The notes under the pieces were generated by a model. That model had not been told where the DNA came from. It saw nothing but the letters and a program-made list of their open reading frames with translations, and did not search any database. Shown here piece by piece: positions 1 through 11,726 of a stretch of 64,000 bases of DNA (position 1 is its first letter; each line of letters opens with the position of its first letter). This stretch comes from Elmis aenea. Its lineage: Eukaryota > Arthropoda > Insecta > Coleoptera > Elmidae. The position numbers were made by a program, and so were the translations under genes. The stretch lies in NCBI GenBank assembly GCA_947652605.1, contig OX393581.1:11350640-11414639 (forward strand). Reading direction: 5' to 3'.

Positions 1-1613
1 AGATATAAGTAATTATTTAAACTGTTCAAAGTGTCCGCCGTTATGTATTATACAGAGGACAGTCCTTAAATTCATTTCGTCCACTGCCTTTAGGATAGTC
101 TGTCGCGGAATTGAGCATTTTTTATTTTACGACGAAGATGTTCAATATTATCCGTGGGGGTTGCATAAACAACATCTTTTACATTGCCCCACAAAAAGTA
201 ATCCATGGGCGTTAAACATGGCGATCGTGGAGGCCAATAAACAGGACCAAACGTACCAAGCCATGAATTTTGAAAGCGTGCATTTAAATATTCTCTTACA
301 ATTCGGGCGTTGTGAGGACCAGCTCCATCTTGCTGAAACCATTGAAGATTTTGAATGGTTAATAATGGCAATTCACCTAACATATCTTCTAAATTTGTTT
401 CCAACAATCTCAAATATCCAGGCCCATCCAAATGTCCATCGATGAAAAAAAGACCCAGAATCGTATTATCTAAAAGACCAGCCCATACGTTCAGCGAATA
501 TCGAACTTGCGGCCTAGTCTCTCTTATTAAATGGGGATTCACTGTAGCGTAATGATGAACATTTTTCCTGTTAAACATTCCCGAGTTTGTGAATAAGGAC
601 TCGTCAGTCCATAGTATTTTTCTGGAAAAATGTGGGTCTTGCTGCAGTTTTTCCCGAAACCAATAACTTAAGTTCAATCTTCTGTTAGTATCACCAGGAT
701 GAAGAATTTGTACCCTTGAGAATTTATAATCGTGGTAGTTATGTTTTTTTATTATTTTTCTGGCATATTCATCATTAATACCACACTCTTGAGCAATTTT
801 CCGGCTGGAGTTTTCTGGATTAATTGCTATTTGAGCCAACACATTCACTTCATTAACATTAATCCTTTTCCTATACGGCCCTCGCGGTCTTTTAAACATG
901 CCATAATTACCCAAACTTCTTGAAATCCTCGTAAACATTAACCTGTGGGGTTGCTCTCTCTCTGGATATAAATTTGATAAAAGAGAGTTTTTATGGTTTC
1001 GAATGTAGACGTCATACATTTCCTGCTTTTCTTCATTCGTAAACATCTTGATAATCAAAAAAGACGATAAAGAAACTCTACGTACATCACTTGCACGCAA
1101 TCTGTCACTATTATTGATATCATAGTTTCAATTGCTTTTCAGAGCATTCTCGATTTTGTAGATTATTTATACAAATTTTCAAATTTCAACAAGTTTTTTG
1201 AGAGAAAAAAGGTAATTTGGTTACCAATTTGAAAAGCTTATTTTTTTGTCTGTCTGATGGTGTAAAAATCCAATATGGCGGTCATAAGAAATAAAAAAGT
1301 TGACTATCGCAACTTGAAATCTAGAAGGCTTAGAAAATTTCTGTTGACGTCATCAAACCCAGGACGGTCAAAAACATAAAGTGACCAAGTTTAAATGAAA
1401 TAGAGTCAGTGGTAGGGAAGATAATAATATTTTTCTAAAATCACATTTTTCAGTTTTTTTGTAATAAATCAAAAACGAATTAAAATAACCAGGATTTCTT
1501 TTCAGATTCTTAATCGCCATAAAAATGTGCAACTTTTCTCTAATTTAACCGACCTTGCATCTCTTACCGTTTCCAAGATAGCAATGGTGAGCATCGAAAA
1601 AAGCACCACCCTG
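1..1613 (-). mobile_element. Tc1/mariner-like DNA transposon, right part
   Basis: The element holds a minus-strand transposase gene (13-1046), followed on its 5' side by about 570 bases of non-coding DNA that end in CACCACCCTG at 1613, beside a TA at 1614-1615. The same layout (transposase N-terminus, about 600 bases, then a CACCCTG end at a TA) recurs at 29258-30019, so this is seen twice in the window. The left terminus lies outside the window. TA target use and the DDE-type transposase place it in the Tc1/mariner (IS630) group; the exact family is not determined. Confidence 0.75.
13..1046 (-). pseudogene. Tc1/mariner-like transposase with DUF4817-type N-terminus, frameshifted, catalytic Asp lost
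   Basis: A transposase would cut and rejoin the element in the nucleus. I start it at the Met encoded at 1046-1044 (MFTNEEKQEM), since related insect proteins start there; an upstream in-frame Met at 1100 adds 18 residues of no recognisable domain. The N-terminal ~55 residues resemble DUF4817, followed by a helix-turn-helix region and a DDE_3-type nuclease domain. First acidic motif: ILWTDESLF. Second: WFQQDGAGPHNA. The third, normally SPDLTP, reads SPCLTP because the codon is TGT, so the third catalytic Asp is missing. The long frame stops at 90, but the expected C-terminus (...NGGHFEQFK, stop at 13-15) continues in another frame from about position 112, so there is one frameshift. I judge it inactive. 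Confidence 0.8.
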
Positions 1614-1684
1614 TATACAGAGCTGAGGTGTGAACCATGTCTAAATGTGTAGAAGACAGATATAAACTTCTGGGGGAGGTCTTG

Positions 1685-2018
1685 CCAACTAACTTTTATA
1701 GATAAAATAAGAAACGAGGTCATACGGGAAAGAGAAGATGCAGTAAAGAGTCTGGCCAGTATAATTGGGGAGCAACAACTGTTTTGGTGCTGTCATCTAA
1801 ACAGAATGCCTGCACACCAAACACTGACATGGATTCCATTTAGAAGAAGAAGAAGGAGAAAAAGGGAAAGACCGAAAAGAATATGGATATTTGGGATAAA
1901 AATAGCAACGAACAAAAGGAACTTAACGGATAATGACTGGAAAGATAGGAAGAAATGGCGTTTAGTATGCGGTGGAAGGCAACGAGCTGTATGTACTAAT
2001 AACGGCTGTATACCATAA
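1685..2018 (+). pseudogene. LINE reverse-transcriptase C-terminal fragment
   Basis: The plus-strand frame reads DKIRNEVIRERED, then an LFWCCHLNRMP block, a WIPFRRRRRRKRERPKRIW basic stretch and DWKDRKKWRL before a stop at 2016-2018. This block order (D-K-I-R-N-E, W-x-x-H-L-x-R-M, R-R-x-R-P-x-x-x-W, D-R-x-x-W) is the familiar C-terminal tail of insect non-LTR retrotransposon polyproteins. No polymerase domain precedes it, so it is a 5'-truncated remnant. The clade is uncertain. Confidence 0.65.
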
Positions 2019-2321
2019 TCATAATACAGTTTTAATTATAATACCTAAAAATAGCTTAAAAATTCATAAAATAAAACAAAATATATTTACCAAAAATATA
2101 AAATAAACATTTTACCCTAATTAACCTTCGGTATATTTTTTACCGATAACCACATTTTTATAGAACACAAAATTGTATTTTTGTAACACAAAAAAAGCGG
2201 ACACTTATTCAAAATCTACAGTTTAAGCTTTGTATTTGATTTTATTCAACAATAATGGTTAAGAAATTATTATCTATATCAGCTTAGGTAATGTTAAACA
2301 AAGATTTTTTAAATAAATTTA
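2019..2321. other. AT-rich non-coding stretch
   Basis: I see no gene or defined repeat here. It is AT-rich flank between the LINE tail and the nested transposon cluster. Confidence 0.4.
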
Positions 2322-2788
2322 CAGGGACTGAGAACGGAACGAAAACGTTAAACGAAATTAACCGAAATTTTCACAAGAACGAAAATCAAAACGACATTAT
2401 TATTTTTCGTTCAAGAACGAAAACGAAATAAATAATTCCTTAAACCGGTTTCAACCGGCTTTTACTCGGTTTTATCACTATTTAATTTTTATTCGTTGAA
2501 CACAAACGCGAATTTACCATCTATACTGAGAACACTTCCCTCCACAAAGCAGTAAATATCTCACTTGAAATAAGAGAGCTTTATTTTTTTCCTATACAGT
2601 AGGTATTAACAACTTTATTGCTAATACTTGCAATTTCGTGCAACACAAGTAACAATATAGATATGCTCTCTTTCTAATATGTAGATTGGATTATCAATAA
2701 ATAATATAAGTACACTTGATTGGACAACAAAGGACGCGTAATAATCACGTCATTTTTAACAGTCTAAAAATATTACATTTGACGCTTA

Positions 2789-3654
2789 AGCCGGGTTCCC
2801 ACGGGGCGTGAAAACGAAAGCGTGCCACGCTTTCGTATTTAGGGTCGTTAATACGCTAAAGTGACCACGCCATCGTGGATCGTGACCTGTTCACACGGAT
2901 TCAAGTATATACGAAAGCAAATTCAGTTGATTGTGGAAAGTCCAACATGAACGAGCTCCTTGTCGAGAGTTGTGCTGTAGTGAGATCAGTTTTTGGTACT
3001 ATTTTATCACAAAGACTAAATCGGTTGCTCGAACCGAAGAAAAACGGAAAGAATAGGATATTAGATGTAAGAAGACAATCATAAAATATATGTATCCATT
3101 TTTTACAAAAAGATTTTTTTATTTCACTTACCAGATTTGACTGAGTTTGTCGTTGTTGAACAAACGGCCGGATAAAAGCATTCATTTGATCAAACCAAAA
3201 CACTTTTGGCTTGTAAATGTCGTCAGTTCCGGCTCCTGACCTTTCACTGTCAGCAATTTTTTTTAGTTCTTGACAGTAAGAACTTAAATTTTTAAATTTA
3301 GTTATAATTTCTTTCGGACCAAAAGAAGGAATTTGCATTGCATCCGAAATTCGTTTTGCCGCTGCCATTTTTAAGTCCCTATCCTTGTAAGCTTCCAGTG
3401 TTGGATCATACAAAACCCTTTCGTTACTGTATAAATCAAGAAACCGTGTGGTTTCATGATCCTGTAATTTTATTATACGTGCCGACATTTTGCTAGCAAA
3501 CTCACGACTGAAAATCAAACACGTTTGATACGAGTCGTGAACCCCCAGTTTGCCTCTGACGTCAGAAGCAAGCTCACGACACTACGTTCACATGGAGAGT
3601 ATTCCACGAAAGCGTGCTCACGCTTTCGTTTTCACGCCCCGTGGGAACGCGGCT
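2789..3654. mobile_element. PIF/Harbinger-like element carrying only a MADF-type gene
   Basis: Terminal inverted repeats of about 35 bases begin AGCCGGGTTCCCACGGGGCG on the left and AGCCGCGTTCCCACGGGGCG on the complementary right end. A TTA lies directly outside each end (2786-2788 and 3655-3657), the 3-base target typical of PIF/Harbinger. The 866-base element contains a MADF (Myb/SANT-like) gene but no room for a DDE nuclease, so it must depend on a transposase made elsewhere. Sub-ends also carry repeated CACGCTTTCGT words in both orientations. Confidence 0.8.
3135..3488 (-). CDS. MADF (Myb/SANT-like) DNA-binding protein of the Harbinger-like element, first exon
   Basis: The frame is open from 3518; I prefer the Met at 3488 (MSARIIKLQDHETTRF). 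The ~115 residues show a MADF-like pattern: FLDLYSNERVLYDPTLEAYKDRD, then AAKRISDAM, IITKFKNLSSYCQELKK and a late VFWFDQMNAFIRP. Such proteins are the second, DNA-binding gene of many PIF/Harbinger transposons and help the transposase bind the ends. After ...QTQSNL a good splice donor (GTAAGT) follows on the minus strand at 3134-3129, so the gene is probably spliced. An acceptor near 3021 would give a tail of about 35 residues, but I cannot confirm it. No stop interrupts this exon. Confidence 0.6.
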
Positions 3655-3684
3655 TTAGCAATTTTGTAAAAAGAGGGTGGTGAC

Positions 3685-4475
3685 TAGGGTTTCTTTCCCG
3701 GGATCCCGGGATCCCGGTCCATTTTAAGCTATTTTATATTTCCCGGGAAATAGTTTTTGTCCCGGGAATTCCCGGGATTTTCAAAAAGTGTTGTTTTCGT
3801 TTATTTTGTGCTAAGATCTTTGTAATACTATCGTAACATCAGAATTTTATGCTTAAAATGTCTTTACTAACAGTAAATTAAAAAAAAACTTCAAAATAAT
3901 TTTTCTCTTTTAGTATGGCGCAAAGAAGCCCGGTCTTCATTACAAAGTTAATATCTTTAAAATACTTTTACAGTTTTATTTTTGTGTACCCTGATAATTC
4001 AAAGCAAAATAGCTTATAAATGAAATTTTATTGATAATAATTATGTTTCTTTGCTGCTAGATGCTCTTAAGACAATTTCACCTACATCAATAGAGACTTA
4101 GAGAGCATTTTATGCAGCAGAACTTTTTGTTAATAAATTAAGAAAAAGACTAATTGACTGAAGCACAGATCACCTTTGTTTTCTTAAATCACATTACAAA
4201 AATTCATTGTAAAAATTATATTATTGTATTCATAAATATGAAACTGCAATAGAAAGGTTATAATTACCAAATGTATGTTTCTCTCACCAATATTATTGAA
4301 TTATTTGTAATAATCATGGAGCAAAATGTATTACATAAATGACTTGGAGTTGTTTTTAAGTAATAAACAGCTCCCTTCATTTTTACATCCCGGGATCCCG
4401 GGAAATCCCGGGACATAGGCCGATTTCTTCCCGGAATCCCGGGACAAGCAAAATGGTCAAATATGAGAAACCCTA
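3685..4475. mobile_element. hAT-like non-autonomous element with CCCGGGATCCCGGG arrays
   Basis: The left end TAGGGTTTCT and right end GAGAAACCCTA are inverse copies. The perfect 8-base target duplication GTGGTGAC lies at 3677-3684 and 4476-4483, diagnostic of hAT-type insertion. Just inside each end are runs of the palindromic word TCCCGGGA. The ~640-base interior is AT-rich with no coding sequence. It sits inside the outer element at 2322-4656, so it is younger than it. Confidence 0.85.
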
Positions 4476-4664
4476 GTGGTGACTAAGGTCCTTGACTTGG
4501 TGACTAAATCAAAACGGCAAAACCGGTTTTAACCGTTATTAAATTTCAGTTCACGAAAACAAAATTTTGCGGGTGGTAACCTAAAGAACGTAAACGAAAT
4601 ATTTCGTTTTCGTTCCGAACAAAAACAAACGAAATATTTTTCGTTTTTAGTCCCTGTTAATTTA

Positions 4665-6420
4665 TGCCGCCTCTGTGTCATAAAACTATTATTTTGGTTT
4701 TCAAATTTGCCATCAGAAGTAACACTGCTTAATATCACCACACACCAACACACATGAGTTGAGAATTGCGTAGAGCAAAAATGTCACTTTAAGACCGATG
4801 GCAGCTTATAACAACCATCAAAATATGAGAACAAAAGTCAGGTTTCACATATAACTGCAATAAAACTTCAAATTTAAAATGATCGGCTACGTTGCCCATA
4901 ACATAAATCGTTTCAAAAACTTGCAGGTGACACCTCGTTTCTCTGTGACCAAAATTAAGAGTGTCCTGTCAGTTTTTAATCCCCGCTGTATTTGAAAACT
5001 TGAGATTGCGAAAGGTTTTAAATTGGATATTTATTTGTCAGAGTTACAAGGATACATCTGTCACTTGAGAATAAAATGGACAAAAAATTTAGGCCGGGGA
5101 TGAATACTTTAAATGAGAACTTTTAGGGCGATTGAAACAGGAAATGCAATAAGAAATTGAAGAGCAATGGCTCGCTTAGACACTTCGTATAACACTTAAT
5201 CGTTATGAGAGCTTTCTACAGAAAAAAAAACACAAATGAGGTGGAAATTTTTCATGGCCTGCTTTACATCGACATCTACAATTTATATAATTGCTAGAAT
5301 TATTCTTGGTGTGAATAGTATATCGATCGGGCAGTTAACTTGATATATGGATTAAACACGTGTAATATTCCCCGTGGATTTTTTTGGAGCTAGTAATTTT
5401 GCATATCAGGCTTGTGTGCGATGCCAAAGTCAAATCAACGAACTGAAAATAAAAGTTATAATATTAATAAAAACTATTCAATGTTTCTTTCCTCTGTATT
5501 TCTATTAATACATGCCACTTACCAATAAATTTAATTTTGTAACGAGTTATTGAACAGAAAAGAAATATTTGAACGTCCAAGAGAATAGGTACCTACTACA
5601 AACTTAATTATCTCTGTCTAAAAAAAATACCCAAAACACCTTATATCGATAATAGCGTACACTTATTTTTAATTTTCGACTACTGTTTTCAAACAAACAA
5701 AAAAAAACACTTGGAAGGACAAACATTTTCATCAAATCTGAAGGTCGCAGCGGCTAAAAACGCTAATTTTGCAGGCCTTGACGAATCGGTCAACAAAGAG
5801 GGCATAACGAAGTTGGAACTTCGCTAGAATAGAAGCATTGTTCTTCGAGGAGATTAAATAGAGAAATAAAAGTATTTTTTATGCCAGGCGGCAAACTTTT
5901 CAATCCACCCACGTATTTCGAACTGTCTGCATGTTATGCGTTTTATGAAATACCAAAAGCGTCGCGCAAAACATAGTACGGGTCCAGCAATTAACGGCGG
6001 ACATAATGACATAACATTATACGTCATAGAAGGAATGATTAAGCTACTGCATATTTTACAGCACAGCGGAGCTGTCTGCTATGAAAGGATTGTTTAATTA
6101 CTTCCAAGACTATTAATTGCAGGATTATTGAGAATTAATTTAATCTTATTAAATTATAAAGTTTTGCATGTCAGCAAGAACTCGATGTAGCGTCAAGACC
6201 TAAGTTAGTTGTTTAAGTTTATTAAAAGGACAACTCGGAAAAGCAAGTGTCTGCGCAGGCGAAATTTTAAAAAGGCTGTGAAACATTTAAGGGCAGAGAT
6301 TCGATCAACTCGGGGAATCTTTTACATTATATTATTATATGAAATGATAAAAAATCTGCATGCCTTATTCTTCTTCTTATTCTTATGCCTTTCTACCGTT
6401 GTGTGAGGCTTTTGTTTATT
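4665..6420. other. Non-coding stretch with no recognised feature
   Basis: About 1.75 kb without a protein I recognise. Short open frames here have no recognisable domain and AT-rich composition, and I see no long internal repeat. Confidence 0.4.
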
Positions 6421-6545
6421 TTTATGTGTGTGGACTGTTTTAATGACCCCCCATATCTTTTTATCTTCGGTTAGCTCCCTAACCTTACTCCACACGATCC
6501 CTCTGGCTCTCTGGCCTCTTCATTCCAGGTTCTCCTTGGTCTTCC
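6421..6545 (-). pseudogene. LINE C-terminal tail fragment
   Basis: On the minus strand the codons read GRPRRTWNEEARE and, after a frameshift, ARGIVWSKVRELTEDKKIW. The G-R-P-R-x-T-W block followed by a D-K-K-x-W block is the usual end of insect LINE polyproteins. There is no upstream polymerase. It faces away from the neighbouring LINE tail on the plus strand. Confidence 0.5.
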
Positions 6546-6599
6546 CTTCCAATGTTCTTTTTCAACTCGAAAAAAGAAGTGGAAGAGGCCATCGAGAAC

Positions 6600-8481
6600 C
6601 AGGGCCCGATGCAGGGGGGCGCGAGCAGGGCAACTGCCCAGAGCGGCAAATTTGGGGGCGGCAAAATTGGTAGAAAGAGAAAATTAAAATCAATAAAAAC
6701 CAATAAAAAGCAGAGTATACAGAAATACATCATAGTATTAGTGTACTTTAGAGTGGGTACAATAATAGTTCTCCAATGGTAAAGCGTTTAGGATTAGTTT
6801 AAAGTTAATCATTCCACTTTGAAATTTATTTTCATTCTAATTCTCTTACTTAATGTTACTTACTATGTTTTACATACAAGGTTGACTGAGAGTATTGTAC
6901 AAAAGGACTTTTCCATAAGGGCATAAGGTGATCATTCGTCCCCGATTTTCGGGGACAGTCCCCGAAACAAGACCCAAGTCCCGGATAATTCTTGTCCTGA
7001 TTTACATAATTTTCTCATGAATTTTTAAAATAATTAATGGAAGCTATGGTACGGCATTGCTGCAAAATTATGCAAATCCTATAGTCTGGCAATATATTGT
7101 AACAATGTAATCGCTCATTGGAAACGAAAACTGGAATAGGAGGAAGTTTTGAAATGAGCAAAACTGTCCGAGTTTTAACTTTCCGCTCTTTAATTGAATT
7201 TTGCATGATTTCCGCGAAAATTCGTCGAGTTTTTTTTTCATAACCCTTGGTTAGTGTCCCCGAAACTTGTAAGAAAAAATTGGACACCTTACTTTAGCAT
7301 GCAAAATTAATTAGTTTCAAGTGTTGGCTCTCCTGATCATTTCTCCTAATCATTTTACGACGTAAAATTACGACGTAATTTTATGAAAGGTGAAAAATTT
7401 GCGTTTTAAATTATTTTTTATGGGTAAAACTTGATCTTCCTTATTTATTATCATATTTCGGCGATTTTTTAAAATTATTCTCATCGATTGGCCAAATTGT
7501 ACTGTGAAAAATTATTCTTTACCTGTCAAATAACTTTAAGGTGCGACCTCGTACATTTTGGAAAGCGCGTGTAGCGTAAAATGACACATATGAGAACTTT
7601 TTTTAATTTATATAAATAGGTCACTACTATATCAAGACGAAATTATTACAAAATATTAACGCAGTTTTTGCAACAAACAGAACTCAGATATCTTTGTCTT
7701 TGTAGCGTCCTGGCGTGTAGAGTTTTTTTAAACACTGTTATTTTCCGAAAATGATGCCAACTGCACTTTTAAAATTTAGATCACATTAAACTTACCTTCA
7801 TGCAAGATATAATAGATATAATATTTATTTCCCATTTCATATTTATTTAGTAAAAATTTCAAATAATTCTAGAAAAGTGAGAAATGCCTATTAAAATTTA
7901 AAAAATGTGCCATTTTGCTGTTGTTAAGGCATGGGAGCGAAAATGGTAACCAAATTGAAAATGCAAGTGAAGAATCTTAAGTAGTTTTTGATTATGAAAA
8001 ACTTTTATGTTTACACTTTTGTCGTAAAATAATCATGGAAGCCAATATTTGCAAATATTTAATTTTGCATGGTATAGTCCTTTGTACGATATTTTCAGTC
8101 AACATCCTGTATATTGTGATATATGTAATACCAATCTGTCATTGCATATAATAATAATTTGAATATCCCTCGCGAAGCAGTAAAATATTTAATTTTTATG
8201 TTGTTTTTTTATTAATTAAAAAAAAAACATTTTGTGTTGTTTCCTTTGCTTTCAAAGAAAAAACATATACCTATCTCCTACTTATATTTTTCATTTTATG
8301 TTACTGATTTTTATGGATTTAAATTTTTTTATGAAACAAAAGACTTGTTATTCAATAAATACCTGCAAAAATTACACTCACTGCAAAAAATTATACTTAA
8401 AAAAAATAATTTATAATTAAATATAAAGGGCGGCAAAAATCATTTTTGCCCAGGGCGGCGGAAAAGCTAGATCGGGTCCTG
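6600..8481. mobile_element. hAT-like element inserted in a LINE tail
   Basis: The left end CAGGGCCCGATGCAGGGGGG and the inverse right end (CAGGACCCGATCTAG on the minus strand) are flanked by tcgagaac (6592-6599) and tcgaggac (8482-8489), an 8-base target duplication with one mismatch. Inside, GGGCGGCAAAATT words near both ends form a subterminal inverted repeat. No transposase is recognisable in the 1.9 kb interior, so it is non-autonomous or decayed. A smaller AAGGTGATC...GGACACCTT repeat with GTCCCCGA words lies inside at about 6925-7293. Confidence 0.75.
6925..7293. repeat. Small MITE-like inverted repeat nested in the hAT-like element
   Basis: Left words AAGGTGATC and CGTCCCCGA and right words GTCCCCGAAAC and GGACACCTT form imperfect inverted ends around about 370 bases. 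I could not find a convincing target duplication, so the borders are approximate. Confidence 0.35.
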
Positions 8482-8558
8482 TCGAGGACAGAGGACTCCA
8501 AGAACAAGATTGGCTCGACAGAAGAAGATGGAGATTAGGATGCTATAAACAGTTTTGA

Positions 8559-9767
8559 ACCGTAAATAAATCGCAAATATAATTTTTTTTTCGCACAAAC
8601 AAAATTACTCAAGGAAAATATATGTATAGAAGGCCAAGCAAGACAATCATTTAGTATAGATGAGTTAGGTAAAACGTTTCCTGGGTTTAAAAGTTGGTCA
8701 TAGTAATTAAACCACTCCATATTACTTTCAAACCCAAGAAGTTGTAGCTACTTAGTCTCATTTATGCACAATAGCAATTTTTTCTATATGTACTGTTGCC
8801 ATAATGTTACTGTCCCAAAAATCATAATCAAAAGTATTGAATTCGAAGAAACAAGAAAATTTGCTAATAGAATAAATATAACGCCGTTCATTATAAAAAT
8901 TTACTTATAGCATTAAACCAGTTAACTGGACCTTATGATGCACTACACACTGGATACCCTGTAGTACATAATCAGATTGTTAGACCAGTTCGTTAACTTT
9001 AATAGTTAATAATATTATACAGTAACTTACTATGCATATGTTCGTTTCAGTTTTCAACGTAGTAACAGACCGTATTTACCTAAAATCAAGTCTGCTTCCT
9101 TATAAAATTAGACAGTTCCTTAAAAATAACACTTTTTAATCAAAGAAAACAGTCACCCCAGAAGACTGCTCCAATTTCGAAGAAAAATTTCGGTGCATTC
9201 TTTTCAGCTAAATAAAAAACGAGCTGCTGAAGTTCAAAATTAAAAATTTAAAGGTACTTTGCAATCCGTACTTTTTTCTACTATTACATTTTATGCTGTT
9301 ATATTTCTTCTTTAGCGGGACGTTACCAGGTCACGGACCAATCAAAAAGCAATCACTGGATGGAATGTCGTCCAACACATGACGCTTACAGACGCTTTTC
9401 AGTTTATTAAAGGACACGATTTGTGGTCAATTCTCGTTTGGGGGTGGAAATAAAACTGAGAAAAATTAGCTGTGTGGTGCGCAACAAACAGTTCATACGA
9501 GGATTGAATTAATAAAGAATAAAATAAGAGGAGACCAAAAAAAGCAAAATTCGCGATACAGAAATAGTTTTACTCTTTCACTATTACTTTAGTTTTTTGT
9601 GGAACGTATATTTTCTTATAGATAATTTAATTTTCTTATAGATAATTTAATTGTCTTTTAAAAACATTAAAGATGTTTTAAGTATTAATCTAACATATCT
9701 CGAAATATTACTGTTTTAATGATAATTTGTAGGTGAACATGCTAAATATATTTTAAGAAAAAAAAAA
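8559..9767. other. Non-coding AT-rich stretch
   Basis: No gene recognised. The only local structure is a short tandem copy of TTTCTTATAGATAATTTAAT at 9611-9650. Confidence 0.4.
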
Positions 9768-10823
9768 GTCTGAAAAAGGTCCTTCCAAATAATGGTCATA
9801 CTTGTGATCGCGTTGGCTATGAGATTGTGTTGGGAAAAAATCAAAGTTTGTTATTTTCTGGTGCACGCATCCTTTGCGAGTAGGGCTGTGCAAAATTTTT
9901 GAAATTATCTTTAACGGTCTCTGAGAAAAGCCCGAACCCGGCAATATACTGAGTTCGCTCGGAAAATCATCTCGGTCTACAAAAAATTCATAACTCCGTT
10001 ATTAGCCCGCAGAAAATTTTGATTCGGTGTTCAAAATGTAGCTAAAAGACTGGCGCATCCGACGACGTAAAGAAAGCGCAAATAAAACACTTTTTGATAC
10101 CATCCACGGCCGTCTGAAAAAGGTCCTTTCAAATAATGGTCATACTTGTGATCGCGTTGGCTATGAGATTGTGTTGATAAAAAATCAAAGTTTGTTATTT
10201 TCCGCTACACGCATCCTTTGCGAGTAGGGCTGTGCAAAATTTTTGAAATTATCTCCAACGGTCTCTGAGAAAAGCGCGAAAAACGAGAACCCGGCAATAT
10301 ACTGAGTTCGCTCGGAAAATCATCTCGGTCTACAAAAAAATTCATAACTCCGTTATTAGCCGGCAGAAAATTTTGATTCGGTGTTCAAAATGTAGCTAAA
10401 AGACTGGCGCATCCGACGACGTAAAGAAAGCGCAAATAAAACACTTTTTGATACCATCCACGGCCGTCTGAAAAAGGTCCTTTCAAATAATGGTCATACT
10501 TGTGATCGCGTTGGCTATGAGATTGTGTTGATAAAAAATCAAAGTTTGTTATTTTCCGCTACACGCATCCTTTGCGAGTAGGGCTGTGCAAAATTTTTGA
10601 AATTATCTCCAACGGTCTCTGAGAAAAACGCGAAAAACGAGAACCCGGCAATATACTGAGTTCGCTCGGAAAATCATCTCGGTCTACAAAAAAATTCATA
10701 ACTCCGTTATTAGCCGGCAGAAAATTTTGATTCGGTGTTCAAAATGTAGCTAAAAGACTGGCGCATCCGACGATTTAAAGAAAGCGCAAATATGTAAAAC
10801 ACTTTTTGATATCATCCACGGCG
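9768..10823 (+). repeat. Satellite, three direct ~350-base monomers
   Basis: Monomers start with GTCTGAAAAAGGTCC at 9768, 10112 and 10466 (periods 344 and 354). They share the words GATCGCGTTGGCTATGAG, AGGGCTGTGCAAAATTTTTG, GAGTTCGCTCGGAAAATC and GACTGGCGCATCCGACGA. Copies 2 and 3 are much closer to each other than to copy 1, which lacks a short AAAAACGAG segment. There is no coding content. A fourth, mostly inverted copy lies at 11727-12057. Confidence 0.9.
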
Positions 10824-11726
10824 TTTTGAAATTATCCATAGTTTTTTCTTTAAAGTTTTAGCGGGCCTCTATTAAGTATAATTCCAATAATTGAAACGAA
10901 ATTTTAATTATACATTGTCTTAAGGGTTAAGTAAGTTAAATGGTTTTTTAAGGTGTTTGGGGGCCACAAAAGTTCTTACGCGGGCTTGATTTAACCCGCG
11001 GGCCGTCAGTCGCACAGCCCTGCGGTATAGTACATTATAAATTTTAAAATAGTGTAGGCTGCGACCTCTGTTAGTGACATTCTCTACTTATATTTTGTAC
11101 CAGGAGCACATAAAGGAGGTGACGAGTACGCTACGACATATGCAACTGTTACAACCGACGTGTTAAACAAAGACAAACAGCGCCTTTCGTTTCTGGACTA
11201 GATATAAGAACCAACGTCCGATAGAAAATCTTTCTTCTTCTAGCTCATTAACAATGTAGCGTACATTTGATGTCCGTATTTTAAGCATGTTTACATTCAT
11301 TCAACCATAACAGCTGATCTTAGATCATTTTAAAAACTTAAATTTTAGCCTTAATAACGACTTTCAGGGTAAAATAAGTAATATTTGAATCATAAACTTA
11401 AATAATCTTTCAATAAATGCAAAATTCAAACCATAAATTAACAAAAAATCAGCATTATAGAACAGGCGGTAATTTCAAAATTTCTCTACGTGATGTCCAA
11501 GTCAATCAAGGTATGCCTTGGGAAGAAACTCGGGGATATAGAAAATCTTATTGATTTCTTACTTTTCCTTAGCTATCTCACATTTATTTTACAATTAAAT
11601 AAGGATGCATTGCGGTTTTGTTATTTAAAGGGAAACATTTGTTTTAAACTGTTGGGATTTAGTATTATTGTGAGTTACAGACAGTATACTGTTTGAAATG
11701 AAACTAGGATTATTTTCTTGGCTTTT
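10824..11726. other. Non-coding spacer with a hAT-like right end
   Basis: AT-rich DNA between the direct array and the inverted monomer. Around 10985-11022 it holds CCCGCGGGCCGTCAGTCGCA followed by CAGCCCTG, which looks like a hAT right terminus, but no matching left end with a target duplication was found. Confidence 0.35.

Larger units (their letters stand above)
2322..4656. mobile_element. hAT-like element (outer host of a nest)
   Basis: The left end reads CAGGGACTGAGAACGGAACG and the right end is its imperfect inverse (TTTTTAGTCCCTG). The flanks are taaattta (2314-2321) and ttaattta (4657-4664), matching at 7 of 8 bases, which fits an aged 8-base hAT target duplication. Subterminal DNA on both sides is rich in ACGAAA and AACCGGTTT words. 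No transposase of its own is visible. Two further transposons lie inside it (2789-3654 and 3685-4475). Confidence 0.7.
6555..8558 (+). pseudogene. LINE C-terminal tail split by a hAT-like insertion
   Basis: The left piece ends with KKEVEEAIE at 6599 and the right piece resumes at 8482 with EDRGLQEQDWLDRRRWRLGCYKQF and a stop at 8556-8558. Joined across the insertion, they keep the D-R-G-L-x-x-x-D-W-x-D-R-x-x-W pattern seen in other LINE tails. The interruption is the element at 6600-8481. The coding remnant was already a 5'-truncated LINE end. Confidence 0.6.
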
